Below are positions 12,201 to 23,096 of a stretch of DNA of 64,000 nucleotides, in pieces. The notes below the pieces were generated by a model. That model saw nothing but the letters and a program-made list of their open reading frames with translations, ran no database searches and was not told the origin of the DNA. This DNA comes from Chlamydomonas sphaeroides (lineage: Eukaryota > Chlorophyta > Chlorophyceae > Chlamydomonadales > Chlamydomonadaceae): contig BDDC01000057.1 of assembly GCA_001662425.1 (NCBI GenBank), positions 10,963 through 74,962 on the forward strand. Reading direction: 5' to 3'. Position 1 is the first letter of the stretch, and every line of letters starts with the position of its first letter. A program made the translations under genes and the position numbers.

Positions 12201-12965
12201 TCGAGCGGATGCGCCTCTCGGCCCCGCCCGACAAAGCGCACCCGCCATAACCCTCAGGCGTCGGGCCCCAAATCGCAGCAACCGCCACGGCTGCCGTCGC
12301 GATCCGCTGCACTTCGCAGCGCATGCGCTCGCGCCGCCCTTGCCGACATGGCCCCGACCTCGTGCCGCCCCCGCCACGCCAGCCGCCACAACGCCGAGCA
12401 GCACGCCCCTCCCTCCGCCACCGCATGCCGCACACCCAGCGTGGCCGTCGTCAGTCGCCAGCAGCGGCCGCATGGGCTGCAGCAGTGCGATGCCGGCGGT
12501 GCGCGCGAGCGCCGCTCCGGCCGGCAGCATGCATCAATTATGGTGCCACAGCTAAACGGCACTGGACAGCACCGGACGGCACCGGACCGCCCCGAGCCCC
12601 GGCGGCACCAGCCCCATCGTAGTTCAACGCAACCCCATCGCCTATCAGGGGGGCCCGACGGCACCGGGCCCATTGCACCTCAAGACACCTGACTGCTGCC
12701 AGCTGACGACCAGCCTGCTGCTCCACCTGCTGTTCGCCCACCGCCGTAAACCTGCCGCACCCGGCCCGAGCGCCTCGACAATCATAACCTCCTACATTCG
12801 CTCACAGGCCTGGCGTGTCGTCCCTACGAGCTGCACGTGTCCGTCACCCCGTCTCACTACGGTGACCCAGGTGCACCGTGCCTGCGAATGGTGTCTACGT
12901 AACGTGTCATCGCACATGAACACACATGAACACACTAACACGCCGTGCATCCGTCCCTCGTGCCA
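12201..12965. other. Intergenic between MCM5 remnant and BTB copy 2
   Basis: About 765 bp, probably spanning the junction of the two duplicate units. It contains a C/G-rich run with imperfect repeats of CGGCACCGGA (about 12555-12600 and 12656-12670). No gene, RNA or transposon end was recognised. Short open frames here have no family resemblance. Confidence 0.4.
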
Positions 12966-14744
12966 TCAATGCTGCCCCTCATCCACACCATCGCTGGCCG
13001 CGCCGTCGTCATCGCCCCAACCCCAGCGCGGCGGCCGCATGAGCGCAAGTGCGCCGCTGATCCGCCCCTCGCGCAGATACTCGACCCACCGCGCCACCTC
13101 AGCCTCCACCTCCACGGCCGCCGCAGAGCCGCTGGCAGGTCCAAGCGCAGAGCGCGCGGCCGCAGGCCGCAGCGGCAATACGTTGCCTGAGCCCAAGCTG
13201 AGCCCGATGCCAACGGCGTCGCCCTCGTTGTTGCACTCCATCACATGCGCATGGCGCCCACCGCCCGAACGCCACTGGTACAACGACACCTCTGCGTGCG
13301 GCAGCACGACACCCATGCAGTCGTCGGGCAGTGACGACGGCGCGCTGCAGTGGAGGTGCAGGGCAGCGGCGTCAGCGCCCTTGGCCACAGTCAGGCTGAC
13401 GGACCACCAAAAGCCGCGAGCGTTGAGCTCCTCGCTGCCGCCTGCAAAGGTCGCCCACAGAGCCAGCTCCTCGCTCTCCCCAGCCTCGAGATCCCGAAGG
13501 CCTTCTCGTAGCTCCTGCTCGGTGATGCTCCAGTCGTGGCTCAGGCCCTCGGCCGGGATGACCTGGCGCCGAGGCGGGCCGTACCAGGGGGAGGAGGTGT
13601 CGTAGGGGCTGTGTTCAGCGCACACGCGAAGCCGGTATCGAAGAGCAGAGGGGGCGGCGGCGTAGTACTGCGCGAACGACAGCTGCGCACAGGTGATGGG
13701 GAACCAGGGCCGCGATGGCAACACGAAGGTGCGGTAGGCGTCGCTGAGGTGGATGACGCAGATGAGGCGGCACAGGTGCGAGAGGTCGTGCGGTTGCGCA
13801 CGCTCGGCGGGTGACTGGCGCCATGCGCTCTCTGTGTCCAAGCCGCGCCACGCCGCCAGCAGCTGCAGCACGCTGGACTCGTCGTCCGTGCCAAAGTCAT
13901 CACACGCCAGCAGGTCCTCCATGCCGGCCACGGGCAGGGACACCAGCTGTTGCAGGAGCTGCTTTGAACGCAGCACCGCCAACGCGTCCCCAAAGTGCGA
14001 AGCAAGCCTCTTTCCAGCGGCCGAGCGCACGGAGGAAAAGCTGGTTGGGTCGATCTCCTCGGGCCCTGGCCACAGCCCATGCAGGCCGTAGAAGGCGAGT
14101 ACCAGCGGCGTGGACTCGGCGCTTCCACAGTCACAGCTGCCGATGGCGCCTGTCGTCGCAGCGCCCTCCTCTGCTAGCAGCCGGGTCATGCCCTCATCGC
14201 ACGCCCGCAAGCAGTCCTCGATCTGCAGGTAGCCGGCCTGCCGCCGCACTGCCAGCAGCTGCTCAAAGCCCTGGCCCTCCTCCGGCAGCTGCCCCATATA
14301 GATGAAGCGGATGGCGGTGAGGGCGGCGGGCAGCTCCGCCTCGCTGGCCAGGGGCACCAGCACCTCGGGCAGGGCGCCGGGCGAGTCCCTTGCTGCGCCG
14401 CCAGCCCAGTCGGGGCCCAGCTGTGCGGCAAAGAGTTCGCTGCCAAGCTGCAGGAGACCCCGATGCGCTGGAATGCCCACGTAAATGAAGATGCGGCCGC
14501 AGGTGCTGGGAACTGGCTCAGCTGCAGGGCCGGTCTCGTCTAGGGCCACGCCGTGCGCCGCTTCCTGCGCCAGTGTGGGCCTCGGGCCAGCGCCGCCGCC
14601 GTGAGCGCATGGGTCCGGGCGCTGCTCGCCTGCTTGTTGCTCGGTAAGCTCGGGCCTACTGATGGCATGCTTGGCTGGGGGAACGGCGTGGAGACTTGCG
14701 GCATTGTGTGCGATGGCGGGGCAACTGACGTAGAAGCGCAGCAT
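12966..14744 (-). CDS. BTB-BACK protein, LRB/POB1-like (copy 2, N-terminus shortened)
   Basis: Single-exon frame of 592 residues from the first usable ATG: MLRFYVSCPAIAH, a variable insertion, then the BTB core (ELPAALTAIRFIYMGQLP, FEQLLAVRRQAGYL), BACK-like region (AGMEDLLACDDFGTDDESS, IHLSDAYRTFV), the C-terminal domain (WYGPPRRQVIPAEGL, VVLPHAEVSLYQW) and the family ending ARWVEYLREGRISG. The family start is still readable upstream: an ATG at 14801 begins MSNTLNEAMAHF, matching MSQKLRRALAGTF of copy 1, but the next codon (14765-14763) is TAA. The frame resumes after it as SDCADCMLRFYV. Translation must therefore begin inside the first BTB strand, or the gene is an early pseudogene. It lies just downstream of intact MCM5 on the same strand. 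Confidence 0.75.
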   Translation of the reverse strand: MLRFYVSCPAIAHNAASLHAVPPAKHAISRPELTEQQAGEQRPDPCAHGGGAGPRPTLAQEAAHGVALDETGPAAEPVPSTCGRIFIYVGIPAHRGLLQLGSELFAAQLGPDWAGGAARDSPGALPEVLVPLASEAELPAALTAIRFIYMGQLPEEGQGFEQLLAVRRQAGYLQIEDCLRACDEGMTRLLAEEGAATTGAIGSCDCGSAESTPLVLAFYGLHGLWPGPEEIDPTSFSSVRSAAGKRLASHFGDALAVLRSKQLLQQLVSLPVAGMEDLLACDDFGTDDESSVLQLLAAWRGLDTESAWRQSPAERAQPHDLSHLCRLICVIHLSDAYRTFVLPSRPWFPITCAQLSFAQYYAAAPSALRYRLRVCAEHSPYDTSSPWYGPPRRQVIPAEGLSHDWSITEQELREGLRDLEAGESEELALWATFAGGSEELNARGFWWSVSLTVAKGADAAALHLHCSAPSSLPDDCMGVVLPHAEVSLYQWRSGGGRHAHVMECNNEGDAVGIGLSLGSGNVLPLRPAAARSALGPASGSAAAVEVEAEVARWVEYLREGRISGALALMRPPRWGWGDDDGAASDGVDEGQH

Positions 14745-14762
14745 GCAGTCAGCGCAATCGCT

Positions 14763-14801
14763 TTAGAAATGCGCCATCGCCTCATTCAACGTGTTGCTCA
14801 T
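14763..14801 (-). other. Ancestral start region of BTB copy 2 with in-frame TAA
   Basis: Reading down from the ATG at 14801-14799 gives MSNTLNEAMAHF and then TAA at 14765-14763. The codons after the stop continue the family sequence into the first Met of the remaining frame at 14744. Comparison with copies 1 and 4 identifies this as the original start. Confidence 0.85.
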
Positions 14802-15474
14802 CGCGTGTGGTGGCAGAAGAGTTTGCGCGAACGCTGGCCGAGCTCGAGATGTGCTGAAGGCAGCATGTCCTCATATCACGACATCATATGAGCATAGTAA
14901 GAATGCAACTAGCACTATTATTACTCAGGCAGCGGAGTTCTTGCAGAGAACGCATCCGACACGCGGCAACACCCCCGCTGTACGCTTCATCGCCGCTGAC
15001 CCCGTGCCCCGCTTCCAGTCGGCTGCGGCGCCCGAGTTGTTGTCAGCGCTCCGAACCCCCACAGGAACCATTGCACTGCGCACGGTAGCCTCGCCGCCAC
15101 GCGGTTCGCACAGAAGTCACATCCCAGATCTTACGCAACGAGCGGGCCGCATACCCCGCCAACGTACGGGCAAAGCCCGACAGCATGCTCATTATTGCCC
15201 AGCCGTTCCCTGCCATCCCACCTTCCAAACAACCTGCGTTCCCCGCGTTGGCGGGTCCCCACCACTGCCCTCATCAGACTCCTGTCACGCCCCACAGCGC
15301 CCCATGCCTCACCACCCTGACCTCCTGACCCTGACCACCCACACCCTTCGCCAGCCGCTGGGCCGCGCCACCTTCCCCAACCACAACACCAAGCGCCTTC
15401 CGTCGCCAGTCCTGCCGCCCCCCACTAGCATCCTCGCCACCAGACCCCTCCTCCCCGCGCCGCGCCCCACCCCG
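14802..15474. other. Intergenic between MCM5 stop and BTB copy 2
   Basis: About 670 bp holding the MCM5 3' untranslated region and the promoter side of BTB copy 2. It is C-rich near 15300-15470. No TGTAA was noticed on the minus strand. No gene was recognised. Confidence 0.4.
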
Positions 15475-18400
15475 CTACCGCACGCGCGTGACGGTGTTCC
15501 GCTCGCGTGTGAGCGCCACGTCGCCCGCCCCCGCCATGGCCAGCAGCACCCGCAGCACCACGCTCTCCTGCTCGCCCAGCGCCACCATCTCGTCCAGCAG
15601 CCGCCGCGTGGTCATGGCGGCGCCGATGTGCAGCCGCCGCTTGATGCGCTCCTCCAGACGGCGGGCGTGGCCCAGCTGCGAGGGGCGCGGGTTGCGAGGA
15701 GAGCAGGCTAGGTTGGAAGAGTTGGCGGAGAGGGCCATACGCTGCGGCACGCCGTGCCAGTGCATACAACTTTTTAGGGCCGAAATAGAGTACCACTGTG
15801 TTGTGCCATGTGCGGTTGTGCCCCTTACCTGTTCACAGTGCCCCAAACCGGCCAAAACGCGGCAGCACGCTGCGCCGGGACAGCGACCCAATGTGCCGTC
15901 GCCCTCACCTGCTGCTCGCCGCCCAGCTCCGTCTGCGTGAGGCCGCTCTTCACTGCGTCCATGGTGGACTTGGTGAACAGCTCCACAGCCATGTTCACGT
16001 GCTCCAGCGTGGCGATGGTCTGAGGAGGAGAGAGACATGGGGATGGCAGGATGAGGCTCGGCCATGCAAGTCATGCCTGGCGGGGGCAAATCCAAGCCCA
16101 ACGAGCCATGCCATATGCTGCCGCTGCACCATGCCAGCCGGCATCCATCTCGTGTCCATTGCCCTTTCCCTGCTGCCCAGCCCTTGCATCTTTGTCGAAA
16201 GGCTGAACAGGGTATATCGATGACGCGATGTCGGCCCTACTGATAGCATCGGCACAAGACACGAGGACTGCTGCTGCCCCCACCTCACCTGCAGCGACAT
16301 CTTGGCCAGCGACTCGCTGATGCGCACCACGGCCTCTAGCTGGCGCACGGTGATGGGCACGGGCGGCGAGTCGCTGTCCGAGGCGTCGGCCTGGGTGCGG
16401 GCCTGGGGCGAGGAAGGGACGGGACGCAGGGGCCGGAGGCGGGTCAGGAGAGAACGGAGGAGAGCCACCACCGTGCCCTGCGGCTGCGGGCCCCTGTCGA
16501 CCGAGCCGCGCCGGGAGGAAGAAAACCGAGACCATGCCAGCTTGGCCCCCGCAACCTGACCCCCGTTGCCGACCCCGCACACACCTCGTTGCGGATCTCG
16601 ACGTAGAAGGCCGACAGCCGCCGCGCCGCCTCCTCGCTCAAGCGGGGCGAGCACTGGCTGCGGCAGTAGTGGATGTAGCGCTTGAGGAACTCCACGTCCT
16701 GGACGACAGGGAGGGCGATGGCGATGAGGAGATATCAGGCCGGGACTCCGAGCACCAAGGCGCCATGGGAGGTGTAAGGACGGGAGCAGAGGCACCAAGG
16801 CGCGTCTGCTGCCGACAAGCGATAGCGGCTCAGGGGCCACACATGGTGCCGTCCCCGTCAGCCCACCTGCGCCTCCTGGCAAGGCTCCGTCGTGCCTGCG
16901 CCGCCGCGCGCCTGCGCCGCCCGTGCGCCAACCCTGTGGGCCAAGGGCCGCACGACACGCGCAACGCATCAGCACGAGCGCAAGCCCCAGCCATGTTTCC
17001 CGCGTGCGCCTCATGGTCGGCCCAAGCCGCATCAGCGTGCCTGTCCCCTACCCTTGCCCCGCGCATGTGGCCGGTCGTACTTGTCCGCCCCGTTGCAACT
17101 CGCAGCATCTATTAGCCCCACCCCGCACGCAGCAACGCAACCGCATGCCGTGCCTCGGGTCCCAGCAGCGGCCGGCCCCACCCCGCCCATCTCATTCGGC
17201 CCCTCGCCATGCCGTACCGGTGGTTGTCCAGCACGTGCCGCGCGATGGCCATGTCGTGCTCGCGGCTGTCCTTGACGATGAAGATGAGGTCGAAGCGCGA
17301 CAGAATGGTCGACTGCAGGTCGATGTTTTCCTGCGCCGTCTTGAGGTCGTCGTAACTGTTATACGGCACACAAGCAAGTACGCGAGGCATTCAGGGAGGG
17401 CCCATCAGCGGGCGCGCGGGGCACCGTGCTCAGCGAAGCCGGGCTACAGCGCAGCCCAGACCCCAAAGCCCGAGCGCCGCTGCCGCGCTGGCCCCTCTCC
17501 CCTCTCCCCCCTCCTGGGGTGCCGCCCCGCACGCACCGGCCCGAGGGCGGGTTAGCGGCCGCCAGCACGCTGGTCCTGCTCTTGAGCATGGTGGTGATGC
17601 CGGCCTTGGCGATGGAGATGGTCTGCTGCTCCATGGCCTGATGGGGGAGGCGCAAGCGGCGCAGGCGTAGTGTGTGTCAGCCAATGCTACGGCGCGCCCC
17701 TCACGTACAGGCGGGGCTGCCGCTGCGCCTTCCTCAGCCGTGGGAAGCCGTCGTACATGGCCAAACGGCACGCCGGCTTTGGGCCCTCCTGAGCTTGCTA
17801 GGCCAGGCAGGGTCGCGACGAGCCGTGCTCGCCCGCGGCTAGCACCTGCCGGCCGCACCTCGTGGATGGCCACGCGGTCCTCGGGCCGCATCTTGTCAAA
17901 CTCGTCGATGCACACCACGCCGTTGTCCGCCAGTACCATGGCGCCGCCCTCCAGGAAGAACTCGCGCGTGCTGGCGTCCTGGGTTTGGGATGGGTTTGGA
18001 TGGGGACAGGGGCAGGCGGAACGGCGTTGGGGGTTGGGGTGATGCGAGGGATGTGCGTGCGGAGGATGGCGCGGCCGCAGCGACAAGATGCAAACGGCCC
18101 CTGGCCCCGCTGCCGCGAACAGTACAAGCCTCTATAGCAGGTGAAAGATCCGGGTGCGAAGGCGAGGCGTGACAGCAGCAAGATGGCTGAGAAAACCCTG
18201 GCAGGTCCGCCAGTGCTGGGCCTGGTCGGCCCTGCTGCCCACCTGCTGCACGGAGGCCGTGAGACCTGCGGCGGAGGAGCCCTTGCCGCTGGTGTAGACG
18301 GCGATGGGCGCGACGCGGGAGGCGTACTTAAGGAACTGCGACTTGGCGGTCGAGGGGTCGCCCAGCAGCAGCACGTTGATGTCGCCGCGGCGGGCCGTGC

Positions 18401-21400
18401 CGTCGGGCAGCGACTGCGGGCGGGTGGCAGCGGGCAGGCGCAGACAGCACAAGCGTGAGGCCGCCGCGGGAGCTGTGTCGGTGGGTGGCTGCGGGCTGCT
18501 TGCCTGCGGACGTGCGCCTGGAGGTGCGGCAGCGCTAGCGAGGAACACATGGCCATGTGTGCATCTAGCAGCTTGAGCTAAGCTATTCTAAGATACGGTT
18601 GCCGTATGGCGAGGGCCGAACCTTGCGGGCGCCGCCGAAGAGCAGGCAGGCGACGGCGCGCTTGATGTCGGCGCTGCCGTAGATGTTGGGCGCGATGCGG
18701 CTGAAAATCTCCTGGTGCAGCCCGTCCTGCTTGGCGAACTGCTCAAACTCCTGGATCTCCTCCTTGCTGCGGCCCAGGGGCGCGGGCAGGCGGGCAGGAG
18801 GGCGGGCGCAAGGGTGGGCATGACGAGAGGCGATGCGGACAGGCGATGTTACGTCATGGGCGTCGAGCAACTGACGATTGTCGCGGAGCCCTCGACGGGC
18901 ACAACGTGCCGCCAGCTCCCCGACGGCCAGCCGACCCGGACGCCGCTCAGACGAAACGCAGCCCCCAACCCTGTCCCCAGGCTTCCAATGCCGCTCGCAA
19001 CACCGCCGCCCTCCCGGCCCGCAGGCACAAGCCGCCTAGCTGCTGCTCACGTGAACTTGAAGCGGCTGTGCGTGTCGCCCGCCTCCTGCGGGGCCACAGC
19101 AGCAGAGGGCGACAGGGTTGGCCACGGTACGGCAACCCCCCCTGCGCCCCCAGCGCTGCACGGCCGCGCACACGTCCGCCCGGCGCCATCCGCTGCGTGA
19201 CCATGCCCCCCTCTTGCCCACCCGCGCTCCCACCTGCATGACCGACACCACGTGGATGTAGGGCTGCTGCAGCGAGGCGTTGCCCTTGTCAAAGGCCTTG
19301 CCCTGGGGGCCCGCAAGGAGGAGCGGGGGAGGCACGAGCCATGTGGGGAGGGGGCCGCAGCGCGCATCGCATGCCGCAAGGCCCGAACCCCACAATCCCA
19401 GCCATTCGCCGCGTCCCGCGACTCCATCCTTTTAGTTCCAACTGGCGCCCCAGGGCTCCTCCCCATATGTCATGCCCCCTTCCTAGCGCACCTTGACGGT
19501 CGAGTAGATGCCGGTGATGGTGACCCGGGTGCCCGGCGTCACCGTGTTGCAGCAGTGGCGGTCCGCCACCAGCATAACCGTGCGAGGCAGCTCGCCCGTG
19601 GGCACGTCCTCGGGCTTCTCCTGCGGGCGGCCGGGCGCGGCAGGGGGCACAGGGGGCACAGGGGAGCGCACCAAACCACAACGACACGTGAGCACGGCGG
19701 CGGCCTGCTCCTCTCGGTCCCAGGCCTGGCCGCTCTCGCTGGCCCTCTCCAGGCCCCTGGGATCCCTCCCTGCTTCCCTGACCTTCCACTCCTCCCCGCC
19801 TCCCTCGCCCCCGCCTGCCTGCCCTCCCTCGCACCTTCCCTCCCCTGCCCTTCCCTCCCCTCCCTCGCACCTGCAGCTTGAGCGTCTGCTGGTCCACGAA
19901 CTCGCTGCCCTCCGCCAGCACCGACCAGGGCTGCTTCTCGCAGCCCGCGGCGGCGCCCGGCACGCTGCGGTCCGCCAGGTCGCAGTACTGCGCGGGCGAG
20001 CGGGCGTGGCAATGGTACGGCTTGAAGAGGATGGAGGCGGGTGCGTCGGTGGCGGTCCAGCAACTTGCCACGGCTGCGATCCGCTAGGCCGCAGCAAAAG
20101 GCTGTGCTAGGGGAGGGGGATGAGGGATTTGTGCGGCGGCTGCGGGCCTATCGAGTCCGTCCGCCTGCCGCGTCATGGTGCGTACGGCAGCCTAGCCGCG
20201 CTGGCGGTGCCGTGCCGCGAGCCCACGCCGCGCACCGCGGGCACGAAGGCGCCCCCCAGGCCGGGCTTGCAGGCGATGCGCTTTGTGCCGCGGCAGGTCT
20301 TGCACTGCAGGTTGAGGTAGGTGGCCTTGTGCTGCGCGGCAGGAGGGGCGACGACAGGACAGGGCGGGTTGGAAAGGCCTCCTGCGGCCCGAGCACCGGC
20401 CCTGCCGGGCGAGCCAACGCCCGCCTGGCCCAAGCCCTGCCTGGCCCATTCCTCTCCAGGTGCCACGCCGCCACGCTGCTATGCTGCAGGCCGCGGCCGC
20501 CCGTGCCTGCTCCCTCCTGCCCGCCGCACCCGTGGCTTGGAGGCGGCCGTAATGATGCCGGTGAGCAGCACCAGCTTGCTGACGCGGCACGACTCCAGGT
20601 CGCGGATGGACATGGTGGACGACTGGGCCAGCGGGATGGACGAGTAGAGCAGCACCTGGTGGCGGGAAGGGGGCGGGCGGACGGCGAGCAGATGGGAGGT
20701 GCAGCGCGGTGGGTGCGTACCGGCCACCAGCACACCGAACCTCGCCCGGCAGCTGCGTGCGCTCGTACGCGGTGCTGGTGCTGCGCTGCCCCGTCCCAAC
20801 CAGCACCTCAGCCAAAGGCACCGCTCCCCGGCTCAATACACAACACGGGTCTTCCGTCGCTAGCCCCGCTGCTCCCCTGCAGGTCCTCCAGCTTCCCCGG
20901 ATGCCATCCCGTCCCAACCAGTCGCCATGTGCTCCCTTCCCATCGCGACCCCTCGGCCCTCGCCCAACCGCGTGGCCCAACCCTCCCCTGCCAGCGCCGG
21001 CCCCCACCTGCACGTCCTCCAGCACGCTTACATACCCCACATAGTCCTCAACCCCATGTTAATCCCCAGCGCCACGCCCCGCTCTCCCCCGCACCTGCAC
21101 GTCCTCCAGCTCCTGCTCCACCCCGCCCTCCTCCGTGGCCAGCTTCTCCTGCAGCACCCGGTACGCCGCCTCCTCGAACTGCGGCGGCGGGGGGCGCACG
21201 GGCGCGGCAGTCAGGCGACAGGGCAGCGTGTCAGCAGGTCGGGGCAGGGGCTGGGTCCGTCAGTGCAAGCCAATGCCAGCGCGGAGCCGGGGTGCGCCGT
21301 GCCCGCCGGTCCCGTTCAGCCACGCCCCCGCTCAGGTGCGCGGCGCGCCTGGGCCGGTGGGCTCACGGCACCCAGCACAGCGCCAAGCCCGCCGGCTGCT

Positions 21401-22263
21401 ACCGCTACCCAGTTCGCCCGGCGGCAAGCCCGGCTTTGCGACGGGGCCTCAGCGGGCCCGCTGCGCCTTGACGGCGCCCATCCCCCCAGCGGTGAGGTCA
21501 CCCTGAGCCACTGCACTCCTGAGACATGTGCGGGCGGCCTCGGTGCCGCTGGCGGTTAAGCGCCGGCGGCACCGGTGCGGCGGAGGGCTCACCAGGGGCA
21601 GCATCTCGGAGGGCCGCGCCTCGAGCGCGTCCGCAAGGTTGGCGGCCGCGGCGCGGACATCCTTCAGGTCCACCCGCAGGTGGGTGCGGTTGGCGTACAG
21701 GTCGTCGCTGGAGGTTGAGGAGGAGGTGGGCAGGGGAGGGAGGGGAGGGACGTGGACGGGGGTGTGAGCGCGAGCTCAGCGGGGGTTGGCGTGGGGGCGT
21801 GGGGTTGTGCGGGAACGGACGGAGACGCCCGGGTGGGCAGCTGCCTGGGTCGGCCCCCGGCAAGCGGTCCGCCTGGCCCAGGGGAACAGCCTGACCGTTG
21901 GCAGGTCAGCTGCGGACACGCAGCGGAGCGCCTGACTGCGGGTGCTCGCGAGCGGGAGCGCGGAAGGCCGCCCTGGGAACGCGCGGGGATGGCGCTGCTC
22001 ACACGTAGAGGCGCCGCTCCGAGACGTCGCGCGATGTGCCAATTTCATACTGGCGGATGAACTTCTTGAAACCCTCGACAATATCCTTGTCCGGAAGCCG
22101 CGGCTGGCCGTCCTCGAGAGGGTCGGGAACTGCTTTCACCTCCTGGTTCTGGTAGCTATAGTACACGCGACCGCCTGCGAGGGTGCGATGTGCAGCCGTT
22201 AGCATGTTCTGGGACGTTGCCATTGATCGCGAGCGCCGAGCGCGCACCGTCGAAGCCGCTCAT
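15475..22263 (-). CDS. MCM5: MCM5, replicative helicase subunit
   Basis: About 19 exons: 22263-22248, 22174-22003, 21707-21593, 21178-21095, 20655-20530, 20331-20227, 19987-19871, 19620-19492, 19302-19234, 19085-19051, 18766-18622, 18413-18243, 17978-17859, 17637-17537, 17355-17218, 16698-16585, 16402-16289, 16019-15909 and 15675-15475. The phase does not close between 17218 and 16698, so a small exon is probably missed there. The product is about 730 residues, normal for MCM5. It opens MSGFDGGRVYYS. Zinc-binding Cys pairs are CKTC and YCDLADRSVPGAAAGC. FVDQQTLKLQ and VTITGIYSTVK mark the N-domain. Walker A is GDPSTAKS, Walker B CIDEFDKM, and the arginine finger lies in SRFDLIF. The C-terminal winged-helix region ends NTVTRVR. 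MCM5 is part of the MCM2-7 ring that unwinds DNA at replication origins. Confidence 0.93.
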
Positions 22264-23096
22264 GGTTGAAAGTTTGACGCGTCCGCTAGGCCCTGGTCAC
22301 TGCTAGCGTTGCTGGTGTTCGAGTGCAGGTCAAGGTCAGTGTGGTTATGCAAAACGAGCAGGGCTATGCGCTGCTCAGGGTTCCTGTGGGGCGTCTGGCG
22401 CCAAAATGCGCGCTGCCGTACTCGACGCGCAAATTTTAGCTAGCATGCACTAACTGACTTGCTCGCTGCAAAAAATACAAATGCATCTGTAATTGCAAGG
22501 CAATGCGCTCGGCAGCTGAACAGGAAGTCGGCCGGCCGTGCTCACACGAACCCAAACGTCATCACCCCTGCCCTCCCCTGCTTCACTGCCCTTTGCCCTT
22601 GCTCTTTCCCCACAGCGCATTCCCCTGGTAGTTGCAACTCAATCCCTTGAAAGTATTTGAGCTGCACATAGCCTTCGTGCTTACGGGCAGTGGCGAGCTC
22701 TTCGGTCAGGCAACGCTGGGGCGAAGTGAAGGCACGTGTACGGCGCTGTGTGCGCGTGTATGCGGTGGTCGCCAGCTCGCGTCACCTTGCAGTGTAGCGC
22801 ACGACTTGACACTCTTCATACGCTAGAGCTTGCATGGTCGCTCTTGTGTGCCGCTCCCATCCTCAGCTTCTGCACGCAGGCGACCGCTGCTGTGTAGCTC
22901 AATTAACTGCGTCATTATCCTCACACTCAACGCATGCTGGATAGGCTGCCTCCCGCTCCTGAAGCCGGGAGAGTTGACTTACTACCATCTTCGCAGACTG
23001 CGAACCGCGTAGCCGCTTGTTGATAGCCCACTTGTAGGCCTACTCCTTTCTTCGCAAAGGCGCAACCGGCAGGCTAGAACGCGCAGCTCTGTGAGC
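22264..23096. other. Divergent intergenic region, MCM5 / membrane protein
   Basis: About 830 bp between two divergently transcribed starts, so it carries both promoters and 5' untranslated regions. Apart from the E2F-like site near 22400 it is AT-richer than the genes (ACTTGCTCGCTGCAAAAAAT). No gene was recognised in it. Confidence 0.5.
22396..22406 (-). promoter_or_regulatory. E2F-type site upstream of MCM5
   Basis: TGGCGCCAAAA on the plus strand reads TTTTGGCGCCA on the MCM5 strand. It contains an exact TTTSSCGC E2F/DP consensus, 135 nt upstream of the ATG. A weaker GCGCAAATTT follows at 22427. MCM genes of plants and animals are classic E2F targets expressed at G1/S. Function here is inferred from position and sequence only. 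Confidence 0.6.

Noticed and set aside
11815..12690. Several 100-250 codon open frames on both strands around the MCM5 remnant
   Set aside because: They run through sequence recognisable as degraded MCM5 introns and exon pieces, in frames unrelated to MCM5.
21005..21030. Possible separate exon encoding LEDVQ in the MCM5 intron
   Set aside because: It duplicates the end of the real exon and using it would repeat LEDVQ in the protein, breaking alignment with MCM5; kept only as a repeated-donor observation.
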